A DNA stretch of 41,983 bases from an uncultured Clostridia bacterium (GCA_944392105.1 CALXVM010000016.1:1-41983); one strand, 5' to 3'. Counted from the stretch's first letter, positions 26,976-36,839 are shown. The notes: a model not told the origin generated them from the letters alone. Translations and numbers: made by a program.

Positions 26976-27228
26976 TTACACCTCTTAAACTTTCATAAAT
27001 TTTTGAGTCTATTTTTTCTTTTAAACTTCTTTCTAATCTTTTAGTTTTTATTGCTTTTTCTAAGCATTGTTCACTTTTACAAATATAAGCGCCTCTGCCA
27101 TTTGCTTTTCCAGTTGTATCAACACTTATAACTCCATCTTTGCTTTTTACAATTCTTATTAAGTCTTTTTTTTCTTTTTTCTCATTGCAACCAATGCATG
27201 TTCTTTCAGGTATTGCTTTCAAATACAT
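26962..27228 (-). CDS. ylxR: YlxR family RNA-binding protein (RNase P modulator)
   Basis: 88 residues. The YlxR fold is shown by PERTCIGCNEKKEKKDLIRIV and the basic, glycine-rich GKANGRGAYICKSEQC, whose Cys and Arg residues are typical. In B. subtilis the homologue (RnpM) modulates RNase P. The start is ATG 27228 with AAGGAAA upstream; GTG at 27231 is an alternative. It sits between nusA and ylxQ in the standard nusA operon. Confidence 0.92.
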   Translation of the reverse strand: MYLKAIPERTCIGCNEKKEKKDLIRIVKSKDGVISVDTTGKANGRGAYICKSEQCLEKAIKTKRLERSLKEKIDSKIYESLRGVIVGK

Positions 27229-27267
27229 CACTTTCCTTATTGTTATATGTATTTTTAATTTAACATA

Positions 27268-28398
27268 TTATTCTTGGTTTTCTTCATTTTCTGCCTCTTG
27301 CTCATTTTGAGCTTGCATCATTATTTCTCTAAATTGACTTTCACTCTTTATGTCTATTTTCCAATTTGTAAGTTTTGCAGCTAAACGTGCATTTTGTCCA
27401 GATTTTCCTATTGCTAAAGATAATTGGTCATCTGGAACAATTACTTGTGCAAATTTTTCATCTTCTTTTATATCTACAGCCATAACTTGTGCTGGTAGTA
27501 ATGCTGCTGAAATAAATATTGATGGGTCTTCGTTCCATTCTATTACATCTATTTTTTCTCCATGTAATTCATTTATTATGTTTTGAATTCTTATTCCTTT
27601 TTGTCCTACACAAGAACCAACAGGGTCTATATTTTCATTAGGAGAATATACTGCTATTTTGCTTCTGCTTCCTGGGTCTCTTGATACACTTTTTATTTCT
27701 ATAACACCTTCGTATATCTCTGGAATTTCTAACTCAAATAATTTTTTTACAAAATCTGCTGAAGTTCTAGAAACAATAACTTGTGGTGCACCTTTTATTC
27801 CTCTTTCTACATCTAAAATATATGCTCTTATTTTGTCATTAACTCTATATTTTTCTGTAGGTACTTGCTCCTTTACAGGCATTATTCCTTCTAATTTTCC
27901 TAAGTCTAGTACTACTACTCCACCATCTGCTTTTTGTACAATTCCAGATACTATTTCGCCTTTTCTTTCATTAAACTCATTAAATAAAACATTTCTTGAA
28001 ACTTCTCTAATTTTTTGTACAATTACTTGTTTTGCAGTTTGAGCAGCAATTCTTCCAAAGTTCTTAGGAACAATTTCAACCTCTGCCTTGTCTCCAACTT
28101 CTAATTTTTTATTTATTTTTCTTGCATCTTCTAAGTTTATTTGTAGTTGTGGATTTTCTACTATATCTACAACATCTTTTTCTGCATATACATGTATTTC
28201 GCCTGTTTCTTTGTCCATTGTAACTTTTACATTTTCTGCTGAATCAAAGTTTCTCTTATATGCTGTAACTAATGCTGTTTCTATAGATTCTAGTAAATAG
28301 TCTTTAGGTATACCATTTTCCTTCTCTAAATCTTCCATAGCTGTAATTAATTCAGTAGAATCAATTGCTGGTGCATTTTTCTTTACTACTTTTTTCAT
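27268..28398 (-). CDS. nusA: transcription termination/antitermination protein NusA
   Basis: 376 residues from ATG 28398, which has GAAGGGAG upstream; an earlier in-frame start adds ten unlikely residues. The N-terminal polymerase-binding domain (~1-130) has DYLLESIETALVTAYKR. The S1 domain (~135-200) is GEIVSGIVQKADGGVVVLDLG. Two KH domains (~205-345) include CVGQKGIRIQNIINELHGEKIDVIEW and SLAIGKSGQNARLAAKLTNWKIDI. The acidic Glu-rich tail replaces the C-terminal repeats of proteobacterial NusA, as usual in Firmicutes. It follows rimP by 16 nt. Confidence 0.96.
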   Translation of the reverse strand: MKKVVKKNAPAIDSTELITAMEDLEKENGIPKDYLLESIETALVTAYKRNFDSAENVKVTMDKETGEIHVYAEKDVVDIVENPQLQINLEDARKINKKLEVGDKAEVEIVPKNFGRIAAQTAKQVIVQKIREVSRNVLFNEFNERKGEIVSGIVQKADGGVVVLDLGKLEGIMPVKEQVPTEKYRVNDKIRAYILDVERGIKGAPQVIVSRTSADFVKKLFELEIPEIYEGVIEIKSVSRDPGSRSKIAVYSPNENIDPVGSCVGQKGIRIQNIINELHGEKIDVIEWNEDPSIFISAALLPAQVMAVDIKEDEKFAQVIVPDDQLSLAIGKSGQNARLAAKLTNWKIDIKSESQFREIMMQAQNEQEAENEENQE

Positions 28399-28414
28399 TT
28401 TATTTCTCCCTTCT

Positions 28415-28915
28415 CTAATCCCAGTCATATACTGTTTTTATTAAACTTATATTCTTTCTGTCTATTTGTATTGTATCTTTACTAATAGTTTTTTCTTTAA
28501 TATTCTTGTTATCGCTAGTATTTTCAATGCCAACATATATACTGTTTTCATCAAAATTTTCTAAAGTACCTATTAGTTGTTTTTCTTTTTCTATAGGTTT
28601 AAATAAGCTTACGCAAACTTTTTTACCTATATTATCTTTAAAATGCTTATCTTTTCTTAGTACTCTTTCAATTCCTGGTGACGATATTTCTAAAAAGTAT
28701 TGATCTTTAATATAGTTTTTCTCGTCCAATATGTCTGTTATTGCATTATTTACTTTTTCGCAATCTTCTAAAGAAATTCCTTCTTTTTTGTCAATAAAAA
28801 CTCTTAAATAGTAGTCTTTTCCTTCTTTTACATATTGTACGTCATATAAACTATAACCTAAATTTTCTATAATTGGCATAATTAAAGTCTCTACATTTTC
28901 TTCTATTTTAGGCAT
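28415..28915 (-). CDS. rimP: ribosome maturation factor RimP
   Basis: 166 residues, required for 30S maturation. The two-domain RimP structure is visible: VETLIMPIIENLGYSLYDVQYVKEG and LRVFIDKKEGISLEDCEKVN (N-terminal domain), FLEISSPGIERVLRKDKHF, and an SH3-like C-terminal part (~95-166). AGGAGG precedes the ATG. It is first gene of the long minus-strand operon down to truB, with a leader hairpin upstream at 28941-28965. Confidence 0.95.
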   Translation of the reverse strand: MPKIEENVETLIMPIIENLGYSLYDVQYVKEGKDYYLRVFIDKKEGISLEDCEKVNNAITDILDEKNYIKDQYFLEISSPGIERVLRKDKHFKDNIGKKVCVSLFKPIEKEKQLIGTLENFDENSIYVGIENTSDNKNIKEKTISKDTIQIDRKNISLIKTVYDWD

Positions 28916-28940
28916 TTATATTTTCCTCCTATCAAGACTA

Positions 28941-28965
28941 AAGAGTGGGATTTGTTCCCACTCTT
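28941..28965 (-). promoter_or_regulatory. stable hairpin in the rimP-nusA leader
   Basis: Perfect 10-bp stem AAGAGTGGGA/TCCCACTCTT with a 5-nt loop, 26 nt before the rimP start. Neither side carries a T-run, so it is more likely an mRNA-leader structure (stability or processing) than a terminator. The promoter itself was not located. Confidence 0.45.
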
Positions 28966-29077
28966 CTTAAAATCTTATGCTTTAATTATTATATCCTATA
29001 TTTATATAAATATCAAGCTTTTTAATAAAATTTATTTAAAAATTCACCCATATTTCTTATTCATTTGGGTTATATAT

Positions 29078-29158
29078 AAAAAACAAAAGTCATACTAATT
29101 TTGTAGCATCTAGCATTAACTACCAAGGTGCAAAAAATTATATATAACTTTTGTTTTT
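29078..29158 (-). terminator. hairpin after the fibronectin-III gene
   Basis: Outer arms AAAAACAAAAGT (29078-29090) and ACTTTTGTTTTT (29147-29158), giving a T-run on both strands; the ~55-nt loop has small internal pairing (CTACCAA, TTTGTAG). It lies about 50 nt after the stop codon. A structured RNA cannot be excluded. Confidence 0.5.
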
Positions 29159-29174
29159 AGAATTATATTAAAAA

Positions 29175-29202
29175 GTTGTCAAAAATCTCCGTCCCCTTTG
29201 AC
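29175..29202. repeat. GGGGACGGAG repeat, single copy
   Basis: GTTGTCAAAAATCTCCGTCC then CCTTTGAC, 28 nt, identical over 26 nt (29175-29200) to the right half of the element at 11185-11260. It stops two nt from the stop codon of the fibronectin-III gene. Confidence 0.8.
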
Positions 29203-29204
29203 CA

Positions 29205-31343
29205 TTATTCTCCGTGGAATCTTACTACATCAGAGTATTCACCTGGTACTAAACGGCCGTCTACATATTTATAAGCTCTTACTCTAGCTGTATAGTTTGA
29301 ATCCTTTGTTGTAAGCCCAGAGATTGTTCTTCCTGGTCCTTCAGACCATATAGATGTAGCTCCTCCATAACCTGGTACTGTAAATAAAATTTCATATTTT
29401 ACTGCACCTGGTACAGATTTCCAAGATAAGTATACTGTGCTTCCTGTTACAGTTGCTTTTACATTTGTTACCTTTCCTACATCTTCATTGTTTATGCTAC
29501 TGCTATATCTTTCTGTTTTAAAGCTTTTTGCAGAAGAATAGCTACCATATTTTTCTCTGCCATTTACTTCTTTATATGCTCTTACTTTTACTCTATATGA
29601 TGTGTTATATTCTAAGTCTGTTATAATTTCTTTTACATATTTTGTAGTTAAAACATGTTTATATGAGCCACCATCTTCTGAAAGATATACTTCATATCCA
29701 TCTGCTCCTGAAACTGCTGACCATTCTAATGCTACTTCATTTCTATTTTGAACTTCTAAACTTAATGCTCTTACAGTTCCAACAGTTGTGCTAGTATAGT
29801 CATCTTCGTCATCATCATTATATCTTTTTTCTGTTTTAAAGCTTTTTATGTCTGAATATGTTCCATATTCATCATATCTTTCGTTGTATGCTCTTACTTT
29901 TACTTTATATGATGTATTATAGTCTAATTGTGAAATAGTTGCATTGCTATTTGCTACTGTTCCTACAAGCTTATATGCTCCACTGTTTTTTGATAAGTAT
30001 ACTTCATATTCGTCTGCATCAGCTACATTTGACCAGTCTAAGTATACTTTGTTTCCGTCTACATCTACACTTAGGTTTCTTACTTTTCCTATTTCTATTT
30101 TATCTTCGTCTTCTTCTGTCTTAAAGCTTTTTATGTCTGAGTATGTTCCATATTCGTCATATTTTTCATTATATGCTCTTACTTTTACTTTATATGACGT
30201 ATCATAGTCTAATTGTGAAATAGTTGCATTGCTGTTTGTTACTGTTCCTACTAAACTATATGCACCGCTATTTTTTGATAAATATACTTCGTATTCATCT
30301 GCATCTGTTACATTTGACCAGTCTAAATATACCTTATTTCCATCTACATCTACAGTTAAGTTTCTTACTTTGTCTAATTCTATCTTTTCTTCAAATTCTT
30401 TATCTGTTTTAAATGTAATAATTTTAGATTCTTCTCCATATACATCATCATGTTTGTTGTATGCAGCGATTTTTACTTTATATGTAGTATTTTCTCTTAA
30501 ATCATTTATTATAGCTTCGCTACCTGTAACTCTTCCTATTTCGCTATAACTTCCACCATTTATTGAGATATATACAATATATTCATCTGCATCTGTTACA
30601 TTTGACCAATCTAAATATACTTTATCTTTGTCTAAATCATATGTTAAGTTTCTAACTTGATCTAGCTCTACTTTTTTGTCATCGTCTAAATCTTCATTAT
30701 CTATATTAAATGTTTTTGATGAAGAAAATTCTCCATATCCATCTTCCCCATTTGTACCTTTATATGCTCTTATTTTTACAGCATATTTTCCGTTTGTTGG
30801 GAATCCCATTAATATTGCTGAATTTGTAGTTACATTACCTATTTTTAAATATCCATAGCTTGGTATGTCTATGTATACCTCATATCCATCTGCTCCTGAA
30901 ACTGAATTCCAGCTTACATTTGCAATGTTTTCTGTTGTTTCAACTTTTACACCTGTTACTCTGTCTAAATCAGCTTCTTTGTTTGTGTCAAAGTCTACTT
31001 CATTTGAAAAACTTCCTGTTTCTCTAATGTTGTTTACATATTCATAAGCTCTTACTTTTACAGAATATGCTGTGTCTTCTGATATTCCTATTACAGAAAC
31101 TTTATTATCAGAAACTGAACCAATATTAGCATAACCGTAACCTGGTATATTAACAAAAACTTCGTATCCATCAGCATTAGCTACACTTGACCAACTTAAA
31201 TATGCTGTTCCATCAGTGTATTCAACTTTAAGATTTTCTACTGCTGGAATTGTGTATGCTAGCATGTTTGGACTCATCATTAGTAGGATTGCTATAATTA
31301 ATAATGAAATAAAAATAATTGAAATATTTTTATGTTTCATCAT
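29205..31343 (-). CDS. secreted protein of seven fibronectin type III-like modules
   Basis: 712 residues. An N-terminal signal peptide (KHKNISIIFISLLIIAILLMM, cleavage likely near LAYT) is followed by seven ~85-95-residue Fn3 modules and nothing else. Each has a YLxWSxV-ADxYEVY core and ends with TxYKVKVRAY and SxxKSFKT. There is no sortase motif, SLH domain or catalytic domain, so it is probably secreted. Modules 4 and 5 are almost identical, as is their DNA, showing recent tandem duplication; short acidic linkers (KEEDEDKIEI, NDDDEDDY) separate modules. AAAGGAGGGG precedes the ATG pair. Function unknown; adhesion or polysaccharide binding is a guess. Confidence 0.88.
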   Translation of the reverse strand: MMKHKNISIIFISLLIIAILLMMSPNMLAYTIPAVENLKVEYTDGTAYLSWSSVANADGYEVFVNIPGYGYANIGSVSDNKVSVIGISEDTAYSVKVRAYEYVNNIRETGSFSNEVDFDTNKEADLDRVTGVKVETTENIANVSWNSVSGADGYEVYIDIPSYGYLKIGNVTTNSAILMGFPTNGKYAVKIRAYKGTNGEDGYGEFSSSKTFNIDNEDLDDDKKVELDQVRNLTYDLDKDKVYLDWSNVTDADEYIVYISINGGSYSEIGRVTGSEAIINDLRENTTYKVKIAAYNKHDDVYGEESKIITFKTDKEFEEKIELDKVRNLTVDVDGNKVYLDWSNVTDADEYEVYLSKNSGAYSLVGTVTNSNATISQLDYDTSYKVKVRAYNEKYDEYGTYSDIKSFKTEEDEDKIEIGKVRNLSVDVDGNKVYLDWSNVADADEYEVYLSKNSGAYKLVGTVANSNATISQLDYNTSYKVKVRAYNERYDEYGTYSDIKSFKTEKRYNDDDEDDYTSTTVGTVRALSLEVQNRNEVALEWSAVSGADGYEVYLSEDGGSYKHVLTTKYVKEIITDLEYNTSYRVKVRAYKEVNGREKYGSYSSAKSFKTERYSSSINNEDVGKVTNVKATVTGSTVYLSWKSVPGAVKYEILFTVPGYGGATSIWSEGPGRTISGLTTKDSNYTARVRAYKYVDGRLVPGEYSDVVRFHGE

Positions 31344-31399
31344 AAAATTCCCCTCCTTTAATCCGACAACATTTTATCACATTTTATGTATACTGTCAA

Positions 31400-31636
31400 C
31401 TATTCAACTGTTATATTGTTAACCCAGCTATTGTCTTCATCTTGGATTAATGTTAAATCATCTTTTAGTTCCAAGCTTTCAACTGTTCTTTGTAATTTGT
31501 CGTTAAAATAAAATAGCAAAGATGTAATAGAGACTATTATTGCAACAGCAAGTATCGCAATTGTTATTACAAATGTTTTTTTAGTAACATATTCACTTTT
31601 TTCTTTGTTTTCTACATCGTTGTAATTTAAATTCAA
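31400..31636 (-). CDS. small single-span membrane protein downstream of dnaE
   Basis: 78 residues, not recognised. A charged N-terminus (NDVENKEKSEYVTKK) precedes one transmembrane helix (TFVITIAILAVAIIVSITSLLFYF, ~20-43). A short acidic C-terminal part follows (LELKDDLTLIQDEDNSW). It begins at TTG 31636, with GGAGGTGG six nt upstream formed by the last codons of dnaE. The two genes therefore almost overlap and are translationally coupled. Topology suggests the C-terminus lies outside. No other clue to function. Confidence 0.65.
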   Translation of the reverse strand: MNLNYNDVENKEKSEYVTKKTFVITIAILAVAIIVSITSLLFYFNDKLQRTVESLELKDDLTLIQDEDNSWVNNITVE

Positions 31637-31637
31637 T

Positions 31638-34600
31638 TTATTCCACCTCCTCTACTTTAGCGTTTTCCACACCAACTAGTTCTTGAAATTCTTTAAGAAT
31701 TTCTGGTGTAACATATATTCCTCCAGCCATGCTTTTTACATCATTATTTATAATTTCTAGTGGCATATTATTTCTATCGCCTGTAAAGAATTTTATTGCT
31801 CCTTTTAGTTTGTTTTTTGTGTCTTCACTTAATGGTGTTACATTTAAAACAAACACTTTTTTCTTTTTTGTTGTAAATTCTGTTATTTGATTTGCCACTA
31901 TTTTAGTTTCTTCATCTTCTCTTATACTTAATCTTCCTGTAACTAAAACAATATTATCTTCCATTAAAGCACTTGCACAATTTTGATAAGCACTTTCAAA
32001 TAAAATTATTTCTGTAGGTCTGTATAAATCTTCAACTGTTATAAATGCCATAAGTTTGTTGTTTTTAGTATACTTTTTCTTTATTTTTGTAATTATTCCT
32101 GCATATTTTACAGTTTGACCATCTTTTATTTCTTGTCTTGTTTCCTCTCCTAGTTCATCTGTGTTTTCTAATTGTCTCATTTGATATGAATTTATATTTG
32201 TCTGCATTTCTATTTGATTTCTTATATTGTCTAAAGGATGACCAGAAATGTAAAGCCCAAGCATTTCTTTTTCCATAAACAATAATTCTTTTCTACTATA
32301 TTCAGGGAATTCTTTAAAAGTGTATTTCAATTCTTTAGATTCATTTCCGCCTAAGTCAAACATATTAACTTGACCGGCAAATTCCTTTTTATTACTACTT
32401 GCTATTGTATCTAAAATACTTTCAAATGATTCCATTAAAGTTCTTCTTGTTTCGTTAAATTCATCAAATGCTCCTGCTTTTATTAAACTTTCTATGCACT
32501 TTTTATTAACATTGGTTTCTTGTATTCTTTCGCAAAATTCTATAAAGTCTTTATATTCTCCGTTTTTATTTCTTTCTGCAACTATTTCATCTACTGCAGC
32601 TGTTCCAACGTTTTTAACACTTCCTAAACCAAACCTTATTTTATCCCCATCAACTGTAAATTTAGTATAGCTTTTGTTTATATCTGGTTTTAAAATTTGA
32701 ATATTTAGTCTCTTGCATTCTTCTGTATATGCTGGTATTTTATCTAAGTTGCCTAAAAAACTGTTAAGCATTGCTGCCATAAATTCTACTGGATAATATG
32801 CTTTTAAGTAAGCTGTTCTATATGCTACTACTGCATAGCATGCTGCATGTGACTTGTTAAATGCATATTTTGCAAATTCTGCCATTTCATCAAATATTTT
32901 ATTTGCAGAAGCCTCATCTATTCCATTTCTTACGCAACCTTTTATAATTACATTTCCATTTTCATCTACTTGACCATGTATAAAGTTTTCTCTTTCTTTA
33001 GCCATTACATCAAGCTTTTTCTTACCCATGGCACGTCTTACTAAGTCAGCTCTACCTAGTGAATATCCCGCTAAGTCTCTAACTATTTGCATAACTTGCT
33101 CTTGATAAACCATACAGCCATAAGTAACTTCTAATATTGGTTTTAATGCAGGATGTGTATACACAGCATGTTCCGGATCTTTTTTATTTGCAATATATCT
33201 CGGTATCTGATCCATTGGTCCAGGTCTATATAAAGAAACTCCAGCTATAATATCTTCCAAGCAGTCTGGTTTTAGCTCTTTCATAAAATTTGTCATACCT
33301 TGACTTTCAAATTGGAATATTCCAACACTGTTTCCCTCTTGCCACAATTTATAAACTTTTGGGTCGTTCATGTCTTTGTCAAATTCTACATCTATTTCTC
33401 TATTTTGTTTTACCAAGTCTATTGTATCTTGTATAACAGTAAGTGTACGAAGCCCTAGAAAGTCCATTTTCAAAAGTCCTAATTCTTCCAATGTTGTCAT
33501 TATATATTGTGTAGAAATTATATCGTCTCTTCTATAAAGTGGAACATAATCTACAACAGGGTCTTTTGTAATAACTATTCCACATGCGTGTGTTGAAGCC
33601 TGTCTTGGCATTCCCTCTAAAGCCATTGCTATATCTAGCATTTTCTTCATGTCTGGATTTTGTTCGTATAAGTCTCTTAATTCTTTATTTTGTTCCATTG
33701 CTTTTTTTATAGTTATATGTAATTCGTTTGGAACCATTTTTGCAATTTTATCTGTTTCTGCATATGGTACATCTAAAACTCTTCCAACATCACGTATTAC
33801 CATCCTTGCAGACATTGTGCCAAATGTAATAATTTGCGATACATGGTCATGTCCATATTTTCTGCAAACATAATCTATAACTTGGTCTCTTTTTTCATAA
33901 CAGAAGTCAACGTCAAAATCTGGCATGCTTATTCTTTCTGGGTTTAAGAATCTTTCGAACAATAGACCATATTTTATAGGGTCTATGTCTGTTATTTCTA
34001 TTGCATATGCAACAATTGAGCCAGCTCCAGAACCACGTCCTGGTCCAACTGGAATATTGTGAGTTTTTGCATAATGTATGTAATCCCAAACAATTAGGAA
34101 ATAGTCTACATATCCCATTTGTTTTATTACATTCATCTCAAAATCTGCTCTATCTAAAACTTCTTTAGAAGGATTTTCTCCATATCTGTTTTTTATTCCG
34201 TCATCACACAATTTTTTTAAATAGTCATAGTGTGTTGCAAAACCCTCAGGTACGTCATAATTAGGCAAAATTGTATGTCCAAACTCAAACTCTACATTAC
34301 ATTTTTCTGCTATTTTTACAGTGTTTTCTATTGCATCTGGAACATTTTTAAAATATTCGCTCATCTCTTCTGGAGATTTTACATATAGCTCATCTGTTTC
34401 AAATTTCATTCTGTCTTCATCTGACATTTTTTTGCCAGTTTGAATACATAAAAGCACCTCATGGTTATATGCATCTTCTCTTTTTAAATAATGTGCATCA
34501 TTTGTTGCAACAAGTGGTATATCTAGCTCTCTAGATAATTCTATTAGTTTCTGGTTTGCTAAAACTTGTTCTTTTATTCCATTATTTTGTATTTCTAAAT

Positions 34601-35111
34601 AATAGTCCTCACCAAATAATTTTTTAAACCATAAAGCAACTCTTTTTGCCTCTTCCATGTCATTTTTTAAAATAGCTTGATTTACTTCTCCTGCTAAGCA
34701 TGCACTACAGCATATTAAATTTTCATGATATTTTTCCAACACCTCTTTATCTATACGTGGTTTATAATAAAAACCTTCTGTATAGCCTAAAGATACAAGT
34801 TTAGCCAAATTTTTGTATCCATCATTATTTTTAGCAAGCAAAATTAGATGATTATACTTTGCATCTAAATTAGGATCTTTATCTAATCTACTTCTTGGAG
34901 CTACATACACTTCACATCCAATTATTGGCTTAATTCCATTTGCTTTACAAGCTTTATAAAAATCAATTACGCCAAACATTGCTCCATGGTCAGTAAGTGC
35001 CATTGCGTCCATCCCTAATTCTTTTGCTCTAACTGGCAAATCTTTTATTCTATTTGCTCCATCTAATAAACTATATTCACTATGTATGTGTAAGTGTACA
35101 AAATTCGACAT
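31638..35111 (-). CDS. dnaE: DNA polymerase III subunit alpha (DnaE)
   Basis: 1,157 residues, the DnaE1-type replicative polymerase. The PHP domain opens the protein (FVHLHIHSEYSLLDGANRIKDL). The catalytic palm carries GPGRGSGAGSIVAYA and PDFDVDF (~397) with the active-site aspartates. YRPGPMDQIPRYI and YQEQVMQIVRDLAGY are family landmarks. A helix-hairpin-helix region and an OB fold (KYAGIITKIKKKYTKNNKLMAFITVEDL, ~1000) follow. There is no exonuclease domain, as expected for DnaE rather than PolC. AGGAG precedes the ATG. Confidence 0.97.
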   Translation of the reverse strand: MSNFVHLHIHSEYSLLDGANRIKDLPVRAKELGMDAMALTDHGAMFGVIDFYKACKANGIKPIIGCEVYVAPRSRLDKDPNLDAKYNHLILLAKNNDGYKNLAKLVSLGYTEGFYYKPRIDKEVLEKYHENLICCSACLAGEVNQAILKNDMEEAKRVALWFKKLFGEDYYLEIQNNGIKEQVLANQKLIELSRELDIPLVATNDAHYLKREDAYNHEVLLCIQTGKKMSDEDRMKFETDELYVKSPEEMSEYFKNVPDAIENTVKIAEKCNVEFEFGHTILPNYDVPEGFATHYDYLKKLCDDGIKNRYGENPSKEVLDRADFEMNVIKQMGYVDYFLIVWDYIHYAKTHNIPVGPGRGSGAGSIVAYAIEITDIDPIKYGLLFERFLNPERISMPDFDVDFCYEKRDQVIDYVCRKYGHDHVSQIITFGTMSARMVIRDVGRVLDVPYAETDKIAKMVPNELHITIKKAMEQNKELRDLYEQNPDMKKMLDIAMALEGMPRQASTHACGIVITKDPVVDYVPLYRRDDIISTQYIMTTLEELGLLKMDFLGLRTLTVIQDTIDLVKQNREIDVEFDKDMNDPKVYKLWQEGNSVGIFQFESQGMTNFMKELKPDCLEDIIAGVSLYRPGPMDQIPRYIANKKDPEHAVYTHPALKPILEVTYGCMVYQEQVMQIVRDLAGYSLGRADLVRRAMGKKKLDVMAKERENFIHGQVDENGNVIIKGCVRNGIDEASANKIFDEMAEFAKYAFNKSHAACYAVVAYRTAYLKAYYPVEFMAAMLNSFLGNLDKIPAYTEECKRLNIQILKPDINKSYTKFTVDGDKIRFGLGSVKNVGTAAVDEIVAERNKNGEYKDFIEFCERIQETNVNKKCIESLIKAGAFDEFNETRRTLMESFESILDTIASSNKKEFAGQVNMFDLGGNESKELKYTFKEFPEYSRKELLFMEKEMLGLYISGHPLDNIRNQIEMQTNINSYQMRQLENTDELGEETRQEIKDGQTVKYAGIITKIKKKYTKNNKLMAFITVEDLYRPTEIILFESAYQNCASALMEDNIVLVTGRLSIREDEETKIVANQITEFTTKKKKVFVLNVTPLSEDTKNKLKGAIKFFTGDRNNMPLEIINNDVKSMAGGIYVTPEILKEFQELVGVENAKVEEVE

Positions 35112-35291
35112 TTTCTGCTCCTTTTATTCTACTTTTTTCGACTTGATTATATCACATTAGCATAAAAAATCATAGATTAAAATTCTTAATTATTTTATAT
35201 TTTAAACTATTAGTTTAGGTCAAACCATATTTAATTAGTGCTATGAATAATTATAAAAAGCTAAATATAAAAATTGCTTATTACCATATAA

Positions 35292-35345
35292 AAAAGAGTT
35301 ACCCTAAAAATTTTATAATTGTTAAAATCTTTAAGTAACTCTTTT
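35292..35345. terminator. bidirectional terminator downstream of the DUF3592-like gene
   Basis: Arms AAAAGAGTTAC (35292-35302) and GTAACTCTTTT (35335-35345) with A and T runs on the outside. The ~30-nt loop is A/T-rich. The rest of 35112-35461 holds no recognisable gene or motif. Confidence 0.65.
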
Positions 35346-35461
35346 GTTTAAAGTAAAATATTAAACTGTCTATTGATTTATTTATATTTTTATTCATTTT
35401 TATATTTATTTTTTCATTTATTTTTTACATTTTGTTTTATAGACTTTACTTTTTTAATAAT

Positions 35462-35941
35462 TTATGCTGCTAATTGCATTACTAAATAAATTGCTATAAA
35501 TAGTATTCCAAAAATAGTAAAAATCATCCCTACCATCATACTCGCATTGCCTTTTCCTGTATAAAATTCGTTAGGATTACTAGCATTATAATGTATTTCT
35601 ATTTCTTCCCCTATACCATACTGTGGTGATGAAGAACCTATTCCAGACTTTCTTACATATTTAATGCCATCCACAGTATATTCTAATAAAGGATAAAATG
35701 TTGTAGTATTATATGCATGTGTATGTGCCCCATTGCTAAAGCTTGCATTTCCTACATTTATAGTTATTCCGTTTCCTGTGTAATTTCTACGTGAAGAATA
35801 ATCTTTTGTTACACTTTTTACTATATCTACAACTTTTGCATTTGTCACACTTGTACAACGCACTTTTTTTCCATGTGCTGTTAACATTACAATAACGCCA
35901 ATTACAGCAAATATTACTCCTACTACTATAAATACTATCAT
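35462..35941 (-). CDS. DUF3592-like membrane protein
   Basis: 159 residues. Helices at ~1-22 (MIVFIVVGVIFAVIGVIVML) and ~132-156 (MVGMIFTIFGILFIAIYLVM) flank a soluble domain. YPLLEYTVDGIKYV and YGIGEEIEIHYNASNPNEFY match the DUF3592 pattern, a domain of unknown role in small bacterial membrane proteins. A Ser/Asn/Thr-rich insertion (~45-85) precedes it. The ATG at 35941 has AAGGAG upstream. It stands alone between dnaE and rplS with a terminator downstream. Confidence 0.75.
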   Translation of the reverse strand: MIVFIVVGVIFAVIGVIVMLTAHGKKVRCTSVTNAKVVDIVKSVTKDYSSRRNYTGNGITINVGNASFSNGAHTHAYNTTTFYPLLEYTVDGIKYVRKSGIGSSSPQYGIGEEIEIHYNASNPNEFYTGKGNASMMVGMIFTIFGILFIAIYLVMQLAA

Positions 35942-36155
35942 ATTCTTCTCCTTTGTTTTGTTATTAAATTCATAGTTTCATTTTACCAATATGAATTTTT
36001 TTAGTCAATAGTTTCTGGAATTTTTTAGTATTTTATTAGTAACTAAAATTTACTTTTCAAAATATGTTTCTATTAGGTTTAATAATAATTTAAAAGTATT
36101 TTTCATTGATTTATAAAATAGTTTAAATAATAAATAAAATAAATTTTCAAATAAT

Positions 36156-36206
36156 ATAAAAAATGCACGCAAAACGTTAAATTTTGTTTAACATTTTACG
36201 TACATT
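36156..36206 (-). terminator. terminator of the ffh-rplS operon
   Basis: On minus, AATGTACGTAAAATGTTAA pairs (with G-T wobbles) with TTAACGTTTTGCGTGCATT around a short A/T loop, followed by T6. It lies about 28 nt after the rplS stop codon. Confidence 0.8.
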
Positions 36207-36233
36207 TATAATGAAGTTTATTTTCTATTTAAA

Positions 36234-36839
36234 TTATTTGCTTTCTTTTTTATCTTCTTCAGAAGCTTCTTTTAAATCTTCTACTTTTTCTTCTTGTACT
36301 TCTTTAGAAGGTGTTTCTTTTACAGATTCAACGTTTTCTTCTTTAACTGTATCTACAACTTCTTCAACAACTGGAACTTCTTCTTTTACAGCTGGTGCTT
36401 CTTCTTTTGCATCTTCTACAGGTGTTGTAGCTTCTTCAGAAACAGGCACTTCTTCTAAGTTTTCTTTTACAGTAATTTCGTTAGTTTCAATTCTAGCTCC
36501 TATATTTTCTTTTGTCTTAGCAGCTTTACCAATTCTGTCTCTTAAGTAATATAGTTTAGCTCTTCTAGCTTTACCAACTCTTACTACTTCTACTTTTTCT
36601 ACTAATGGTGAGTGAATTAAAAATGTTTTTTCAACTCCAACACCATAAGCTATTTTTCTTACTGTAAATGTAGCGTTTAGCCCTCCACCTTGTTTTTTTA
36701 TAATAATTCCTTCGAAAACTTGAATTCTTTCTCTGTTACCTTCTTTAATTTTTTGGTGTACTCTTACTGTATCACCAACTTTCAAATCTGGTATCTTATC
36801 TTTTAGTTGTTCATGTTCTATTGATTTTATGATATCCAT
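36234..36839 (-). CDS. rplS: 50S ribosomal protein L19 with long acidic C-terminal extension
   Basis: 201 residues, against about 115 for ordinary L19. The ribosomal core covers residues 1-~115 ([64 protein letters not shown]). The remaining ~85 residues are Glu/Lys/Val-rich and low in complexity ([17 protein letters not shown] and similar), with no recognised fold and probably disordered. The ATG shares one base with the trmD stop codon, so translation is coupled. Last of the ffh operon, before the terminator at 36156-36206. Confidence 0.94.
   Translation of the reverse strand: MDIIKSIEHEQLKDKIPDLKVGDTVRVHQKIKEGNRERIQVFEGIIIKKQGGGLNATFTVRKIAYGVGVEKTFLIHSPLVEKVEVVRVGKARRAKLYYLRDRIGKAAKTKENIGARIETNEITVKENLEEVPVSEEATTPVEDAKEEAPAVKEEVPVVEEVVDTVKEENVESVKETPSKEVQEEKVEDLKEASEEDKKESK

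Noticed and set aside
28941..28965. Terminator in front of rimP
   Set aside because: The stem is perfect but lacks a T-run on either strand; treated as a leader hairpin.
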